Shown: in pieces, positions 27,570 through 36,691 of the stretch | Numbering within the stretch: position 1 is the first letter of the stretch | How the letters are laid out: each line of letters begins with the position of its first letter | Origin: JAFGHJ01 sp964525555 | Lineage (GTDB): Bacteria; Hydrothermota; UBA3072 | Reading direction: 5' to 3' | Length of the DNA stretch: 64,000 nucleotides | Assembly (NCBI GenBank): GCA_964525555.1 | Contig: CAZGHN010000001.1 | Location: forward strand, 186,001-250,000 | Notes under the pieces: generated by a model | Seen by the model: the letters and a program-made list of their open reading frames with translations, nothing else | Database searches by the model: none | Told to the model about the DNA's origin: nothing | Position numbers and translations under genes: made by a program

Positions 27570-27700
27570 ATTTGCCACGAAGATACCTTTACTTAGTTAT
27601 TAGTCAATTGGTAAATTATGTTATTAGTAAAAAGGAAAACTAATTTACTGATTCACTGATTTACTGATCCACTGATTTTTGATTCGAAGAATCTATTAAT
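27570..27700 (+). repeat. intergenic repeat mosaic between divergent trkH and DUF523 genes
   Basis: TTGCCACGAAGATACC (family A fragment, ~27571). Then a wobbly run on ACTGATT: TTTACTGATTCACTGATTTA followed by CTGATCCACTGA (~27645-27680). It is closed by mini-hairpin GATTC-GAA-GAATC (27681-27693). Confidence 0.6.
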
Positions 27701-27709
27701 GGGAACATC

Positions 27710-27737
27710 TTGACATAAAAAAATATCAAATTACTCT
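27710..27737 (+). promoter_or_regulatory. leaderless-type promoter of DUF523 gene
   Basis: TTGACA (27710-27715), 16-base spacer, TACTCT (27732-27737), 9 bases to the ATG at 27747. Confidence 0.55.
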
Positions 27738-27746
27738 TTACTAATC

Positions 27747-28694
27747 ATGGGCAATAAACCTCTTGTCGGAATAAGTACATGTTTGCTTGGTGAGAAGGTA
27801 AGGCATGACGGTAGGCATAAACATAATCACTATCTTCGGGATACTCTTGGAAAATATGTAGATTATCTTCCGGTATGCCCGGAAGTAGAATGCGGTATGA
27901 GTGTTCCCCGTGAAGCCGTTAATCTTGTCGATGTCAACGGAAAAATACGTCTTATTACCACCAAAACACATATAGACATGACAGAGAAAATGACCTCATG
28001 GATGAAAATACATCTTAAAAAGTTATCAAAAAAACCTCTTTGCGGTTTTATTTTCAAATCAAAATCCCCCAGTTCCGGATTATATCGCATAAAAGTCTAC
28101 AGAAAAAACGGCGTCACAAAAAACGGTAGGGGAATATTTGCAAAAGGATTTACAGAGCTCTTCCCTCTGATCCCCGTAGAAGAAGCCGAACGTTTAAACG
28201 ATACCAAACTCAGAGAAAATTTCATAGAGAGAATATTCCTTATGCATCGCTGGAATACCTTGAACGAAAAGGGTAAATCTTTAAAAAAACTATTGGATTT
28301 CCACGCATCCCATAAATACCTGCTAATGGCTCATTCTCCGAAAAGCTTGAAAGACCTGGGCAGAAAACTCGCTCAAGGAAAAGAGTATTCTCTTTCTCAA
28401 TTATACAAAATATATTCTGAATATTTAATTACTTCAATGCAAAAAATTGCAACTGCTAAAAAGAACACCAATGTACTTATGCATCTCATGGGATACTTTA
28501 AAAAGCATTTAATTCACGATGAAAAAGAAGAATTGCTCGAACTAATAGAAAAATATCACGATGAATATATTCCTCTGATTGTTCCTGTAACACTCATAAA
28601 TCATTATGTAAGAAAGTACAAACCTTCGTACCTGGAAAATCAGGTTTACCTTAACCCAAGTCCCTCTGAGCTAATGCTACGAAATCATGTTTAG
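27747..28694 (+). CDS. DUF523 and DUF1722 (YbgA-like) protein
   Basis: 315 aa two-domain protein. DUF523 (~1-150) begins KPLVGISTCLLGEKVRHDG with the conserved Cys, then CPEVECGM and PREAVNLV. The YbgA-like DUF1722 domain (~185-310) has the LLMAHSPKSLKDLG and NVLMHLMGYFKKHL segments. No enzymatic role is established from sequence; the conserved cysteines suggest metal or sulfur chemistry (inference). Its 3' end overlaps the diguanylate cyclase start by 8 bases, implying co-expression. Confidence 0.88.
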   Translation: MGNKPLVGISTCLLGEKVRHDGRHKHNHYLRDTLGKYVDYLPVCPEVECGMSVPREAVNLVDVNGKIRLITTKTHIDMTEKMTSWMKIHLKKLSKKPLCGFIFKSKSPSSGLYRIKVYRKNGVTKNGRGIFAKGFTELFPLIPVEEAERLNDTKLRENFIERIFLMHRWNTLNEKGKSLKKLLDFHASHKYLLMAHSPKSLKDLGRKLAQGKEYSLSQLYKIYSEYLITSMQKIATAKKNTNVLMHLMGYFKKHLIHDEKEELLELIEKYHDEYIPLIVPVTLINHYVRKYKPSYLENQVYLNPSPSELMLRNHV

Positions 28695-29583
28695 AAAAGA
28701 AAAAAAGGATTTTCTGAAATTAGAAAGAGAATTGAATTCAGAATATCTTCATTTAAATAAACAGAAAAAATGGCGATGGTATATAAATTCCATTATAATG
28801 ATAGGACTAGCCGGACTGCTTGATTACTTTACCGGTCCGGAAATTGCATTTTCAATTTTCTACTTAATTCCAGTTATGTCAAGTGCATGGTTAACGAAAA
28901 GAAACTTTGCTATAGTTATTTCATTTCTAAGTGCAATTACCTGGATGATTGCCGAAATTACCTCAGGAAGATTTTATTCACATATAGCTATCCATTTTTG
29001 GAACACAGTTACCATGTTAATTTTTTTCTTGATAGTGACATTACTTCTGGAACGGCTTAAGACAAAATTAAACAACGAACAAGTATTATCCCGCATCGAT
29101 TACCTCACCGGAGCAATGAATCCTCGATCATTCTACGAGTACATGAACACAGAGGTAGAACGATTCAAAAGATACAAGCATCCTTTCACAATTGCATATA
29201 TTGATATCGATAACTTCAAAAAAATAAATGACAAATTCGGTCATCCTGTCGGCGATGACATCTTACGAATCTTCACCAATACCTTGAAGAACAACCTCAG
29301 AAAAATCGACGTAGTCGCAAGACTTGGTGGAGATGAATTTGTAATCTTTTTACCGGAAACCGATAATAAAGCCGCTAAAATAGTTATAGAAAAAGTTAAA
29401 AAATCATTCAATCAAAATAACAACCTTAAAGATTATTCTATAACATCCAGTATCGGTGTTTTAACATGTAAATCTAATCTTCCTAGTTTAGACAAAATTA
29501 TGAAATCGGTAGATTCCTTAATGTATTCAGTTAAGAAGCGAGGCAAAAACGGAATCAAATATTTTGAATATAAAGATATCTAG
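28687..29583 (+). CDS. membrane diguanylate cyclase (GGDEF)
   Basis: 298 aa. Residues ~30-122 form a membrane domain of three or four segments, and a short coiled linker leads to a GGDEF domain (~130-295). The active-site loop RLGGDEFVIF (214-218) is canonical. An RxxD inhibition site (RKID, 205-208) lies five residues before it, so product feedback is expected. It makes c-di-GMP from two GTP. No sensor fold beyond the membrane part is seen. It overlaps the DUF523/DUF1722 gene by 8 bases, an unusual association. Confidence 0.92.
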   Translation: MFRKEKKDFLKLERELNSEYLHLNKQKKWRWYINSIIMIGLAGLLDYFTGPEIAFSIFYLIPVMSSAWLTKRNFAIVISFLSAITWMIAEITSGRFYSHIAIHFWNTVTMLIFFLIVTLLLERLKTKLNNEQVLSRIDYLTGAMNPRSFYEYMNTEVERFKRYKHPFTIAYIDIDNFKKINDKFGHPVGDDILRIFTNTLKNNLRKIDVVARLGGDEFVIFLPETDNKAAKIVIEKVKKSFNQNNNLKDYSITSSIGVLTCKSNLPSLDKIMKSVDSLMYSVKKRGKNGIKYFEYKDI

Positions 29584-29634
29584 ATCGATAGGTTTTCTCG
29601 TGGGAATAACTGGAGAAAAATTGCCGGGATAAAC

Positions 29635-29919
29635 ATGACTAAGAAACAAAAAAATATTTATAAGGACAATTTAGAATCTATACCAAATGTCGGAGTAGCA
29701 ATTGCTGCAAAACTACGCCTTCTCGGATATAAGAAACCTTCCGACCTCGCCGGAGCTGATCCTTACGAAATGTACAAAAAAATTTGCGATTTAACGGGAA
29801 ACATTCAAGACCCATGTCTTCTCGATGTTTTTATTTCTGCCGTTTCATTCTGTAATGGAAATCCACCAAAACCCTGGTGGGAATTTACGGCAGAACGTAA
29901 AGCAAAACTTATAAAATAA
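29635..29919 (+). CDS. Cdd1-like helix-hairpin-helix protein
   Basis: 94 aa. The segment ESIPNVGVAIAAKLRLLGY is a helix-hairpin-helix-like unit. With DPYEMYKKICDLTG and DPCLLDVF...PPKPWWEFT it matches the small Cdd1 ("pathogenicity locus") family, whose role is unknown and probably nucleic-acid binding. It sits 51 bases after the cyclase gene and 7 before the L,D-transpeptidase gene, all on one strand. Confidence 0.8.
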   Translation: MTKKQKNIYKDNLESIPNVGVAIAAKLRLLGYKKPSDLAGADPYEMYKKICDLTGNIQDPCLLDVFISAVSFCNGNPPKPWWEFTAERKAKLIK

Positions 29920-29926
29920 ATCAACG

Positions 29927-30649
29927 ATGATATCAAAACGTATCACATTACTTATATTATTTTTCTATACTTGTATATCCTTTCCCCAAGTTAAAATTCC
30001 TTCAAGCAAAAGGTCAAGAAACGCTATAGCGCGAGTTAAGCCCAATCTCGAAGAAGAATTTAAAAATAAAAATTTAAACTATGATGACCCTATATTCATA
30101 AGAATTTTTAAAGAACCGATGGAACTTGAAGTATGGGTTAAATCCGATAATAAATTCGAACTCTTCAAAACTTATGAAATCTGTACTTACGGCTCAGGTA
30201 CACTGGGGCCAAAAACAAGACGGGGAGATGGTCAGGCTCCCGAAGGATTTTATTTTGTTACTCCACAAAGACTAAATCCTTTAAGTGATTTTTATCTATC
30301 CTTCAACCTCGGTTATCCAAATCAATATGACAGAATTCTAAGGCGAACCGGCGGAGCTTTGATGATTCACGGAAGCTGCGTTTCAATAGGCTGTTATGCG
30401 ATGACCAACGAAAAGATTGCGGAAATATATGCAATTGCCGACGCTGCATTCCGTAACGGACAACCATTCTTCAGAGTACATATTTTCCCTTTCAGAATGA
30501 ACAAAGAAAACATTGAAAAACATAAAGAATCAGAATGGATAGAATTCTGGAAGAACTTAAAAGAAGGATACGATTTTTTCGAAAACAACAAAATTCCCCC
30601 TAATGTGGAAGTAGAAGATAATAAATATAAATTTGAAGTCCCAGAATAG
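29927..30649 (+). CDS. YafK-type L,D-transpeptidase (YkuD fold)
   Basis: 240 aa exported protein. The N-terminal signal-like segment (ITLLILFFYTCISFPQ) precedes a YkuD-like domain. The catalytic motif MIHGSCVSIGCYAMT carries His148 and the nucleophile Cys156, as in YafK-type enzymes; E. coli YafK/DpaA cuts the Braun lipoprotein-peptidoglycan link. It acts in the periplasm on peptidoglycan stem peptides. The exact reaction (cross-linking versus hydrolysis) cannot be read from sequence. It follows the Cdd1-like gene by 7 bases. Confidence 0.9.
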   Translation: MISKRITLLILFFYTCISFPQVKIPSSKRSRNAIARVKPNLEEEFKNKNLNYDDPIFIRIFKEPMELEVWVKSDNKFELFKTYEICTYGSGTLGPKTRRGDGQAPEGFYFVTPQRLNPLSDFYLSFNLGYPNQYDRILRRTGGALMIHGSCVSIGCYAMTNEKIAEIYAIADAAFRNGQPFFRVHIFPFRMNKENIEKHKESEWIEFWKNLKEGYDFFENNKIPPNVEVEDNKYKFEVPE

Positions 30650-30730
30650 TAAAAAGCAAATAAAAAATTTCAAGTTAAAAGCCCTTCTAAATCTATACAA
30701 ACAAGATAAAAGCGAAGAGGAGATTTAAGG

Positions 30731-30743
30731 ACCAATCATTGGT
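30731..30743 (+). promoter_or_regulatory. 13-bp palindrome upstream of a promoter
   Basis: ACCAAT-C-ATTGGT is a perfect palindrome 60 bases upstream of the -35 of the next gene. It could be an operator half-site pair; no regulator is known. Confidence 0.25.
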
Positions 30744-30802
30744 ATTTCAAGATATTTCAGATTTATAAAGATATCAAATATTGATTAGGGAAAAGCCCTC
30801 TC

Positions 30803-30831
30803 TTGACATAACATGGATATTATGCTACATT
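30803..30831 (+). promoter_or_regulatory. promoter of SpoIIAA-like gene
   Basis: TTGACA (30803-30808), 17-base spacer, TACATT (30826-30831), 14 bases to the ATG. No Shine-Dalgarno sequence, so the leader would be only a few bases. Confidence 0.55.
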
Positions 30832-30845
30832 TTTAATACAAAAAA

Positions 30846-31229
30846 ATGCCAGTTGAATATGAAGTTTATGATAACGGTAAATACGTTTATGCCAAAGCGA
30901 CTGGTACATTGAAACCTGAGGATATAATTGATTACATACACGAAATCAAATCAAATTCCGAAATAAAACAAGGTTATAAAGAGCTATTTGACGTCAGATT
31001 TATCACGGAATCCAAAGTAACAATTAAGAATTTTCCAAAAATTATAAAAGAAGTTAACAAAGATGAAAAGAGAATATCCAGAAATAAGCTCGCCATAGTC
31101 GTGAGTAAAGTGGATTCCTTTGATAAAGCTAAATATTTCGAACAAAAGGCACCCACGGAAAAACAAAACGTAATTGTTTTTAACACCCTAAATACAGCCA
31201 AAACCTGGCTGGGAGTGGATAAACCCTAA
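30846..31229 (+). CDS. small SpoIIAA/STAS-like protein
   Basis: 127 aa cytosolic protein, no signal or membrane segment. The opening VEYEVYDNGKYVYAKATGTL and the region KELFDVRFITESKV resemble SpoIIAA-like (STAS/SEC14-related) single-domain proteins, which are often annotated only as hypothetical. No catalytic motif is seen. It has its own promoter and lies upstream of the grpE operon, with 186 bases between. Family assignment is tentative. Confidence 0.6.
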   Translation: MPVEYEVYDNGKYVYAKATGTLKPEDIIDYIHEIKSNSEIKQGYKELFDVRFITESKVTIKNFPKIIKEVNKDEKRISRNKLAIVVSKVDSFDKAKYFEQKAPTEKQNVIVFNTLNTAKTWLGVDKP

Positions 31230-31303
31230 GAAAGACATCACTGCAACATATTCGAACTTTTTCAACTCTTCACAAAGCCTTGAAAACAAAAAAGATTCAC
31301 ACC

Positions 31304-31387
31304 TTGACAAAAAACTTTTTTTTATTAAGATTATTTACAAGATTTACAGTTTTTGGGGGTTGACATTAAAAAGCATCCAAGTAAATT
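31304..31387 (+). promoter_or_regulatory. promoter region of grpE-dnaK-dnaJ
   Basis: The better promoter is TTGACA (31360-31365), 16 bases, TAAATT (31382-31387), directly after a GGGGG run. A second TTGACA lies at 31304-31309 without a good -10. No CIRCE inverted repeat (TTAGCACTC-N9-GAGTGCTAA) is present. Confidence 0.5.
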
Positions 31388-31415
31388 ATTAAGGTAATTT
31401 GAATTAGGAGGAAAG

Positions 31416-32051
31416 ATGCCGGAAGGCGATCAGATTGAGAATATTGATAAAATAAAAGAAGAACTGAAAGAAGAAGAGCAAAAAAAAGAAGAAATAATTA
31501 GGGAAGAAAAAGAATTCGAAGGTATGGAAGCAATAATTAATGCAATAGAAGAAGAAAAGGAAGAATTCAAAGATAAATACCTTCGCGCTCTAGCCAACTA
31601 CGAAAACCTTAGAAAAAGAGCAATCCAGGAAAGAGAAAAAACTTACAATCTCACACTGGAAGAAGTTTTTAGAAAAATTCTTCCTATACTCGATGATTTC
31701 AAAAGAGCTTTTAAATCACTCGAAGAAAGTGAACATCATAAAGACGACTACAAATCTTTCCACGAAGGTGTTCGCCTCATCAATTCAAACCTTGATAATT
31801 TGCTTAAAAGCTATAGTATTGAACAATTTGATTCCCCTGGGGAAAAATTCGACCCAGCTAAACATGAAGCAATACATGTTATCGAACAAAATGACAAAGA
31901 AGAAAATACAATATTAGAAGAAACTGAAACCGGGTATAAAATTAGGGACAAGATTCTACGACCGGCAAAAGTAATAGTAACAAAAAAATGCGAAGATAAA
32001 GAAGAAGAAAATCAAGAAGAAAGCATTAACCAAGGAGGAGAAGAAGAATGA
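31416..32051 (+). CDS. grpE: nucleotide exchange factor GrpE
   Basis: 211 aa. A long acidic/lysine-rich coiled coil (~5-85) leads to the conserved RALANYENLRKRAIQERE and to the beta-wing domain ending GYKIRDKILRPAKVIV. It releases ADP from DnaK. AGGAGG stands 5 bases before the ATG. A Glu-rich tail includes the ribosome binding site of dnaK, whose ATG overlaps the grpE stop by four bases. Confidence 0.95.
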   Translation: MPEGDQIENIDKIKEELKEEEQKKEEIIREEKEFEGMEAIINAIEEEKEEFKDKYLRALANYENLRKRAIQEREKTYNLTLEEVFRKILPILDDFKRAFKSLEESEHHKDDYKSFHEGVRLINSNLDNLLKSYSIEQFDSPGEKFDPAKHEAIHVIEQNDKEENTILEETETGYKIRDKILRPAKVIVTKKCEDKEEENQEESINQGGEEE

Positions 32052-34009
32052 AAGAACCAGTAATTGGCATAGACCTTGGAACAACCAACTCGGTTGTCGC
32101 AATTGTCGAACAATCAGAGCCAGAAGTAATTACAAATCCCGAGGGACAAAGAACAACTCCGTCGGTAATAGGCTTCAAAGAAGGAGAAGAACTCGTCGGA
32201 CTACAGGCAAAAAGACAACAGCTCACGAATCCTCAGAATACTGTATATTCAGTAAAAAGATTTATGGGAAGAAGATACGAAGAAATAGAAGAGGAAAAGA
32301 AAAAAGTACCTTTTGAAATCGTAAAAGGTCCGCACGACGACGCCCGACTGGAAATAGAAGATAAAGTTTATTCTCCTCCTGAAATTTCGGCAAAAGTTTT
32401 ACAATACCTTAAAAAAGCGGCAGAAGAACACATAGGACGTGAAGTTAAAAAAGCCGTTATTACTGTACCGGCTTACTTTAATGATTCACAGAGAAAAGCC
32501 ACTAAAGATGCAGGAGAAATAGCCGGACTTGAAGTTTTAAGAATTATAAATGAACCTACTGCAGCCTCGCTTGCCTACGGACTGGGAGAAAAGAAAGAGG
32601 AAAAGATTGCTGTTTTTGATTTAGGAGGAGGTACTTTCGATATATCCCTTCTTGAAATAAGCGAAGGCGTATTTGAAGTTCTCTCGACAAACGGAGATAC
32701 CCATCTCGGAGGAGATGATTTCGACCACGCTATAATGGAATGGCTAATAGAAGAATTTAAAAACGAAACTGGTATCGATATTTCAGACGATAGAAGCGCC
32801 GTCCAGAGAGTGAGGGACGCAGCAGAAAAGGCAAAATGCGAACTTTCAACAATGAAAGAGACCACAATAAACCTACCATATCTTGCTGGGGACGATTCAG
32901 GCGCCAAACACCTCGAAAAGAAATTAACAAGAGCCAAATTAGAATCCTTATGCGAACCATTGCTTAAAAGAGTCGAAGAACCGGTAAAAAACGCTATAAA
33001 AGACGCAGGGTTATCCGCAGAAGAACTCGATGAAGTTCTCCTCGTTGGCGGTATGACAAGAATGCCCTCCGTTCAGGAAAAAGTAAAAGAGCTTTTTGGA
33101 AAAGAACCGCATAGGGGTATTAATCCGGATGAAGTCGTAGCCGTCGGTGCAGCTATTCAGGGAGGAGTGCTCGCTGGAGACGTTAAAGACGTTCTACTAC
33201 TCGATGTAACGCCTCTTTCCCTTGGAATAGAAACCCTGGGGGAAATGATGACCTCGATAATACCCAGAAACACAACAATTCCCGCTGAAAAAAGTAAGGT
33301 CTTCACAACTGCAGAAGATAACCAGCCAGCCGTATCAATACACGTCCTACAGGGAGAAAGACCTTCATCAGCCGACAATAGAACACTGGGAAGATTTGAA
33401 CTACCAGGAATACCTGCTGCACCAAGGGGTGTTCCTCAAATAGAAGTCAGTTTCGATATCGATGCTAACGGTATACTTAACGTTTCCGCAAAAGATCTCG
33501 GCACCAACAAACAACAATCAATTAAAATTGAATCTTCTTCCGGACTTACCGAAGACGAAATAGATAAAATGAAAACCGAAGCCGAGACATTTGCAGAAGA
33601 AGATAAGAAGAAACAGGAACTAATCAACGCAAGAAATTATGCCGACACATTAATATATAACACATCAAAAACCTTAAGAGAACACGGCGATTTGGTTTCA
33701 AACGAAGAACGCGGAGCAATCGAAAATGCAATAGGCGACTTGAGACAAGCCGTCTCAAAAGAAAATGCTGCTGACATAAGACAGAAAATAGAAGACCTTC
33801 AGAAGGCTTCGTATGCAATTTCCGAAAAACTATACAAGCAAAAACAGGAAGAAGATGCCAAAAAGAAGAGTGCATCGGCTGCCGGTAAGCCCCAGCAAGA
33901 ACCCCAAGAAGAACCAACAGCAGAAGATAAAGGCGAAGGAGAGGTTGAGGCAGACTTCGAAGTAATTGACGAAAAAGAGGACGACAACGAAGAGGGGGAA
34001 TCGCAATAA
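32048..34009 (+). CDS. dnaK: chaperone protein DnaK (Hsp70)
   Basis: 653 aa. The ATPase domain starts GIDLGTTNSVVA and has AVITVPAYFNDSQRKATKDA, IINEPTAASLAYG and DLGGGTFDIS. The substrate-binding domain includes DVTPLSLGIETLG and RNTTIPAEKSK. The lid ends in an acidic tail (EVIDEKEDDNEEGESQ). It folds and protects proteins with DnaJ and GrpE encoded on either side. AAGGAGGAGAAGA precedes the start. Confidence 0.98.
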   Translation: MKEPVIGIDLGTTNSVVAIVEQSEPEVITNPEGQRTTPSVIGFKEGEELVGLQAKRQQLTNPQNTVYSVKRFMGRRYEEIEEEKKKVPFEIVKGPHDDARLEIEDKVYSPPEISAKVLQYLKKAAEEHIGREVKKAVITVPAYFNDSQRKATKDAGEIAGLEVLRIINEPTAASLAYGLGEKKEEKIAVFDLGGGTFDISLLEISEGVFEVLSTNGDTHLGGDDFDHAIMEWLIEEFKNETGIDISDDRSAVQRVRDAAEKAKCELSTMKETTINLPYLAGDDSGAKHLEKKLTRAKLESLCEPLLKRVEEPVKNAIKDAGLSAEELDEVLLVGGMTRMPSVQEKVKELFGKEPHRGINPDEVVAVGAAIQGGVLAGDVKDVLLLDVTPLSLGIETLGEMMTSIIPRNTTIPAEKSKVFTTAEDNQPAVSIHVLQGERPSSADNRTLGRFELPGIPAAPRGVPQIEVSFDIDANGILNVSAKDLGTNKQQSIKIESSSGLTEDEIDKMKTEAETFAEEDKKKQELINARNYADTLIYNTSKTLREHGDLVSNEERGAIENAIGDLRQAVSKENAADIRQKIEDLQKASYAISEKLYKQKQEEDAKKKSASAAGKPQQEPQEEPTAEDKGEGEVEADFEVIDEKEDDNEEGESQ

Positions 34010-34027
34010 GGGTAAATAGCATTATAT

Positions 34028-35155
34028 ATGCCTAAAAATAACGACTACTATGAGACCCTGGGGGTTAGTAAAGACGCAAGCACTCAAGAAATAAAAAGAG
34101 CTTTCAAAAAGCTCGCGCGAAAACATCATCCGGACGTCAATAAAGACGATCCCAAAAAAGCTGAAAAAAAATTCAAAGAAATATCTGAAGCGTACGAAGT
34201 ACTTGCCGACCCGGAAAAAAGAGCCAACTACGATCGATTCGGGAAAGAAGGTGTTCATTTCCAGGGCAGGAACTTCACATGGCAGGACTTTACTCACCAG
34301 GATGACCTCCGCGATATTTTCGGAGATATTTTTGAAAATTTTGGATTTGGCGGAGGAGGCGGCGGACTTTTCGGAAATCTATTCAGCCAAGCCACAGGTA
34401 GAAGAAGCAGAAGTAGATATAAACCGGCCGGAGAAGATGTTCGAATTCCTCTTGAAATATCCTTAAAAGAAGCGTCCGAAGGAACCTCAAAAAAAATAAA
34501 AATTCGCTTATTCGAAAAATGCGGAAAATGTGATGGTAAAGGCGGCAGTACCAATACCTGCTCAAGATGTAACGGCAACGGAGAAGTACAGGTTACCCGC
34601 TCAAGCTTCTTTGGTCAAATGGTATCCGTTTCAACCTGTCCCGTATGTAAAGGTACTGGTGAAGTCATAAAAGACGCATGTTCCGACTGTCACGGCGAAG
34701 GACGAATTAAAAAAGAAAAACAAATCTCGGTCAAAATTCCTGCGGGCGTTGAAACAGGAAACTATATTCCCTTAAGAGGTGAAGGCAATAGCGGTCTACG
34801 AGGTGGCCCAAAAGGCAATATAATCGTAGAAATAAGAGTAAAAGAAGATCCTAAGTTCAGAAGAGAAGGCAGTAACTTAAGAATTAAAGTACCCGTAAGT
34901 TATAAAATGGCGATAGAAGGAGGAAAAGTTACAATCCCGACACTAAACGGAAGAGTAAAACTTACTATCCCCTCCGGAACAAAATCCGGAAAAGTATTCG
35001 TATTAAAAGGTCAGGGCATGGGAACTCTTTACGGAATCGGAAAAGGCGACCTATTAGCCGAAGCATACATCTGGACACCTGATAAAGTATCGAAAAAAGC
35101 AAAGGATTTGCTCAAGGACCTCGATAAAGAAATCGGCAAACCACCGAAACTTTGA
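34028..35155 (+). CDS. dnaJ: chaperone protein DnaJ
   Basis: 375 aa type I J-protein. The J domain has HHPDVNKDD (HPD motif), followed by a Gly/Phe-rich region ~95-115. A zinc centre has four CxxCxGxG repeats (CGKCDGKGG, CSRCNGNGE, CPVCKGTGE, CSDCHGEGR), followed by C-terminal domains. It delivers clients to DnaK and stimulates its ATPase. It lies 18 bases after dnaK. A family A repeat follows the stop. Confidence 0.97.
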   Translation: MPKNNDYYETLGVSKDASTQEIKRAFKKLARKHHPDVNKDDPKKAEKKFKEISEAYEVLADPEKRANYDRFGKEGVHFQGRNFTWQDFTHQDDLRDIFGDIFENFGFGGGGGGLFGNLFSQATGRRSRSRYKPAGEDVRIPLEISLKEASEGTSKKIKIRLFEKCGKCDGKGGSTNTCSRCNGNGEVQVTRSSFFGQMVSVSTCPVCKGTGEVIKDACSDCHGEGRIKKEKQISVKIPAGVETGNYIPLRGEGNSGLRGGPKGNIIVEIRVKEDPKFRREGSNLRIKVPVSYKMAIEGGKVTIPTLNGRVKLTIPSGTKSGKVFVLKGQGMGTLYGIGKGDLLAEAYIWTPDKVSKKAKDLLKDLDKEIGKPPKL

Positions 35156-35157
35156 AA

Positions 35158-35200
35158 AAGATTAACCACGAAGGCACAAAGACACAAAGTGCACAGAGAA
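35158..35200 (+). repeat. family A/B intergenic repeat
   Basis: TTAACCACGAAGGCACAAAG, then ACACAAAGTGCACAGAGAA. One of the cleanest forward copies of the CCACGAAGGCAC repeat. Confidence 0.6.
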
Positions 35201-35232
35201 TTTTTTTAAAGTAATACAAAAAATTTTTTGTA

Positions 35233-35261
35233 TTGACATCACACTAAAAATCTCTTATATA
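35233..35261 (+). promoter_or_regulatory. promoter of 391-aa envelope protein gene
   Basis: TTGACA (35233-35238), 17 bases, TATATA (35256-35261), preceded by AAAAAATTTTTTG, an UP-element-like tract. Ordinary leader with AAAGGAGATAGAA before the ATG. Same layout as the promoter at 38035. Confidence 0.7.
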
Positions 35262-35296
35262 TATTGTGAATTTTTAAAATATAAAAGGAGATAGAA

Positions 35297-36472
35297 ATGA
35301 ATCTTAGAATCAAATATTTATTTATTAGCTTGGCGTGTATTTTCTTTTTTAATTTATATTTATCAGCCGAAACAATAGAAGATAAAAAACAAATAGAGAA
35401 TGAATTAGATTCGCTTTTAATTGCAGGTGAGTTTCAAATGGTTAGCGAATTATTGACCTCAGGGAAAAAATCAGTTTCTTATAATTTGAGAACGAAATAC
35501 TTAAAAACCATACGTGAAATAAATTTTTTGGATGGTCCAAATATAGATTCAAGTTACATTGACGAATTAGTGCAAAAATATAAAAGTAATAAAGAAATGT
35601 TCGATACAGAATACGCAGGAGAAAAAGCCAATGTCGCTTATAATAAGTTTTTGGAACTCTCAAATAACAACAACATAGAAGCAGTGAAATGTTACATTAC
35701 AGCAGATTTTTTTAAATTAAAACACCTAGAAAGCAAAATAAAAGAAATCAAAATCAAATTACAAAGAGCTAAATACCTATTTAAAAAACTTAAAAAGAAA
35801 GAAGCTTTAAACGTTATCGATAGTATAAATATAACTCCTAGAAATCATCCCGAGTTAAATGATTTAAATAATGAAGTAACTTATCTAAGGAAAAGAATCA
35901 GTCGTTCAGAGTTCAATAAGCGAATGTTTGGCAAGAAAGAAAAAGTAAATTACATTTTTAATGCAAATGTAGGATTAAATATTGATCTACAAAACCCTCT
36001 GGAACGTGAAATCCTCGTGTTTGATCCTGAATTGGGTATCAAACATGGATTTACATTCCTCGTAAATCTTTCTCTTTATAAAAGGTTATTTCTGGGTATA
36101 GATTTTACACATGCCACAAGTTCTCACACAGGCGGCAATCAGGATCTAGGTACTTGGTATAATCTTAAAGAAACATCCAGAATTACAAGAACATATTTGC
36201 AATTCTTTCTAAGGGACAAAGCGGGGCTTCGCCCTCACATTAACCTTGGACTGGGTCACATTTACGTTTCAGCGGAAAGCACTTATCTTCTTGAAAAAGC
36301 AGAATATAGTTCATTACAAGCGTTAAGTGAAATTGGAATCGAATATATTAACAGTTATTCTTCAAGAATATCCCTCGGTTCAAAATTTTCTCTTGGGTAT
36401 AACTTTAGAGATTTTGAAACGCTGAATCGTTTTAATACATCCTTTAAAGTATATATGGGGACTTTCTTTTAA
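35297..36472 (+). CDS. exported protein with C-terminal barrel-like region
   Basis: 391 aa, no recognised family. A signal peptide (KYLFISLACIFFFNLYLSA) covers ~6-24. Residues ~25-205 are charged and helical (SKIKEIKIKLQRAKYLFKK). Residues ~210-391 alternate hydrophobic strands (YIFNANVGLNID, FLVNLSLYKRLFLGIDFTH, RISLGSKFSLGYNF) and end in Phe, as outer-membrane barrels do. It has its own strong promoter with UP-like tract and AAAGGAG. A periplasmic helical part plus outer-membrane anchor is my inference. Confidence 0.55.
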   Translation: MNLRIKYLFISLACIFFFNLYLSAETIEDKKQIENELDSLLIAGEFQMVSELLTSGKKSVSYNLRTKYLKTIREINFLDGPNIDSSYIDELVQKYKSNKEMFDTEYAGEKANVAYNKFLELSNNNNIEAVKCYITADFFKLKHLESKIKEIKIKLQRAKYLFKKLKKKEALNVIDSINITPRNHPELNDLNNEVTYLRKRISRSEFNKRMFGKKEKVNYIFNANVGLNIDLQNPLEREILVFDPELGIKHGFTFLVNLSLYKRLFLGIDFTHATSSHTGGNQDLGTWYNLKETSRITRTYLQFFLRDKAGLRPHINLGLGHIYVSAESTYLLEKAEYSSLQALSEIGIEYINSYSSRISLGSKFSLGYNFRDFETLNRFNTSFKVYMGTFF

Positions 36473-36519
36473 GGTTATATTTTTTACAAAATACCTTAGA
36501 ACCAAACAGGCATGAATAT

Positions 36520-36691
36520 CAAGCTTGTTTACTAAATCTTTAGGAATAAACTGAGCGTCAAATAGTTGAATTGTCAATCGGATCCGGGATTTAGTTTTTG
36601 CTTGTTGGTTCGTCGTAATGGGATTTTGTTTTGACTCAAGACCCATGACTCACGACTCTAGACTAATTTAATTCTTTGTGTCTCCTTGCTA
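36520..36691 (+). repeat. intergenic repeat mosaic
   Basis: AAATAGTTGAATTGTCAATC with CGGATCC (family E remnant, ~36559), family D GACTCAAGACCCATGACTC with ACGACTCTAGACTA following (~36632-36663), then TCTTTGTGTCTCCTTGCTAT (family A reverse, ~36672) running into the 3' end of the next gene. Confidence 0.55.

Noticed and set aside
31230..31415. CIRCE operator before grpE
   Set aside because: No TTAGCACTC-N9-GAGTGCTAA or close match; no hrcA gene in the window.
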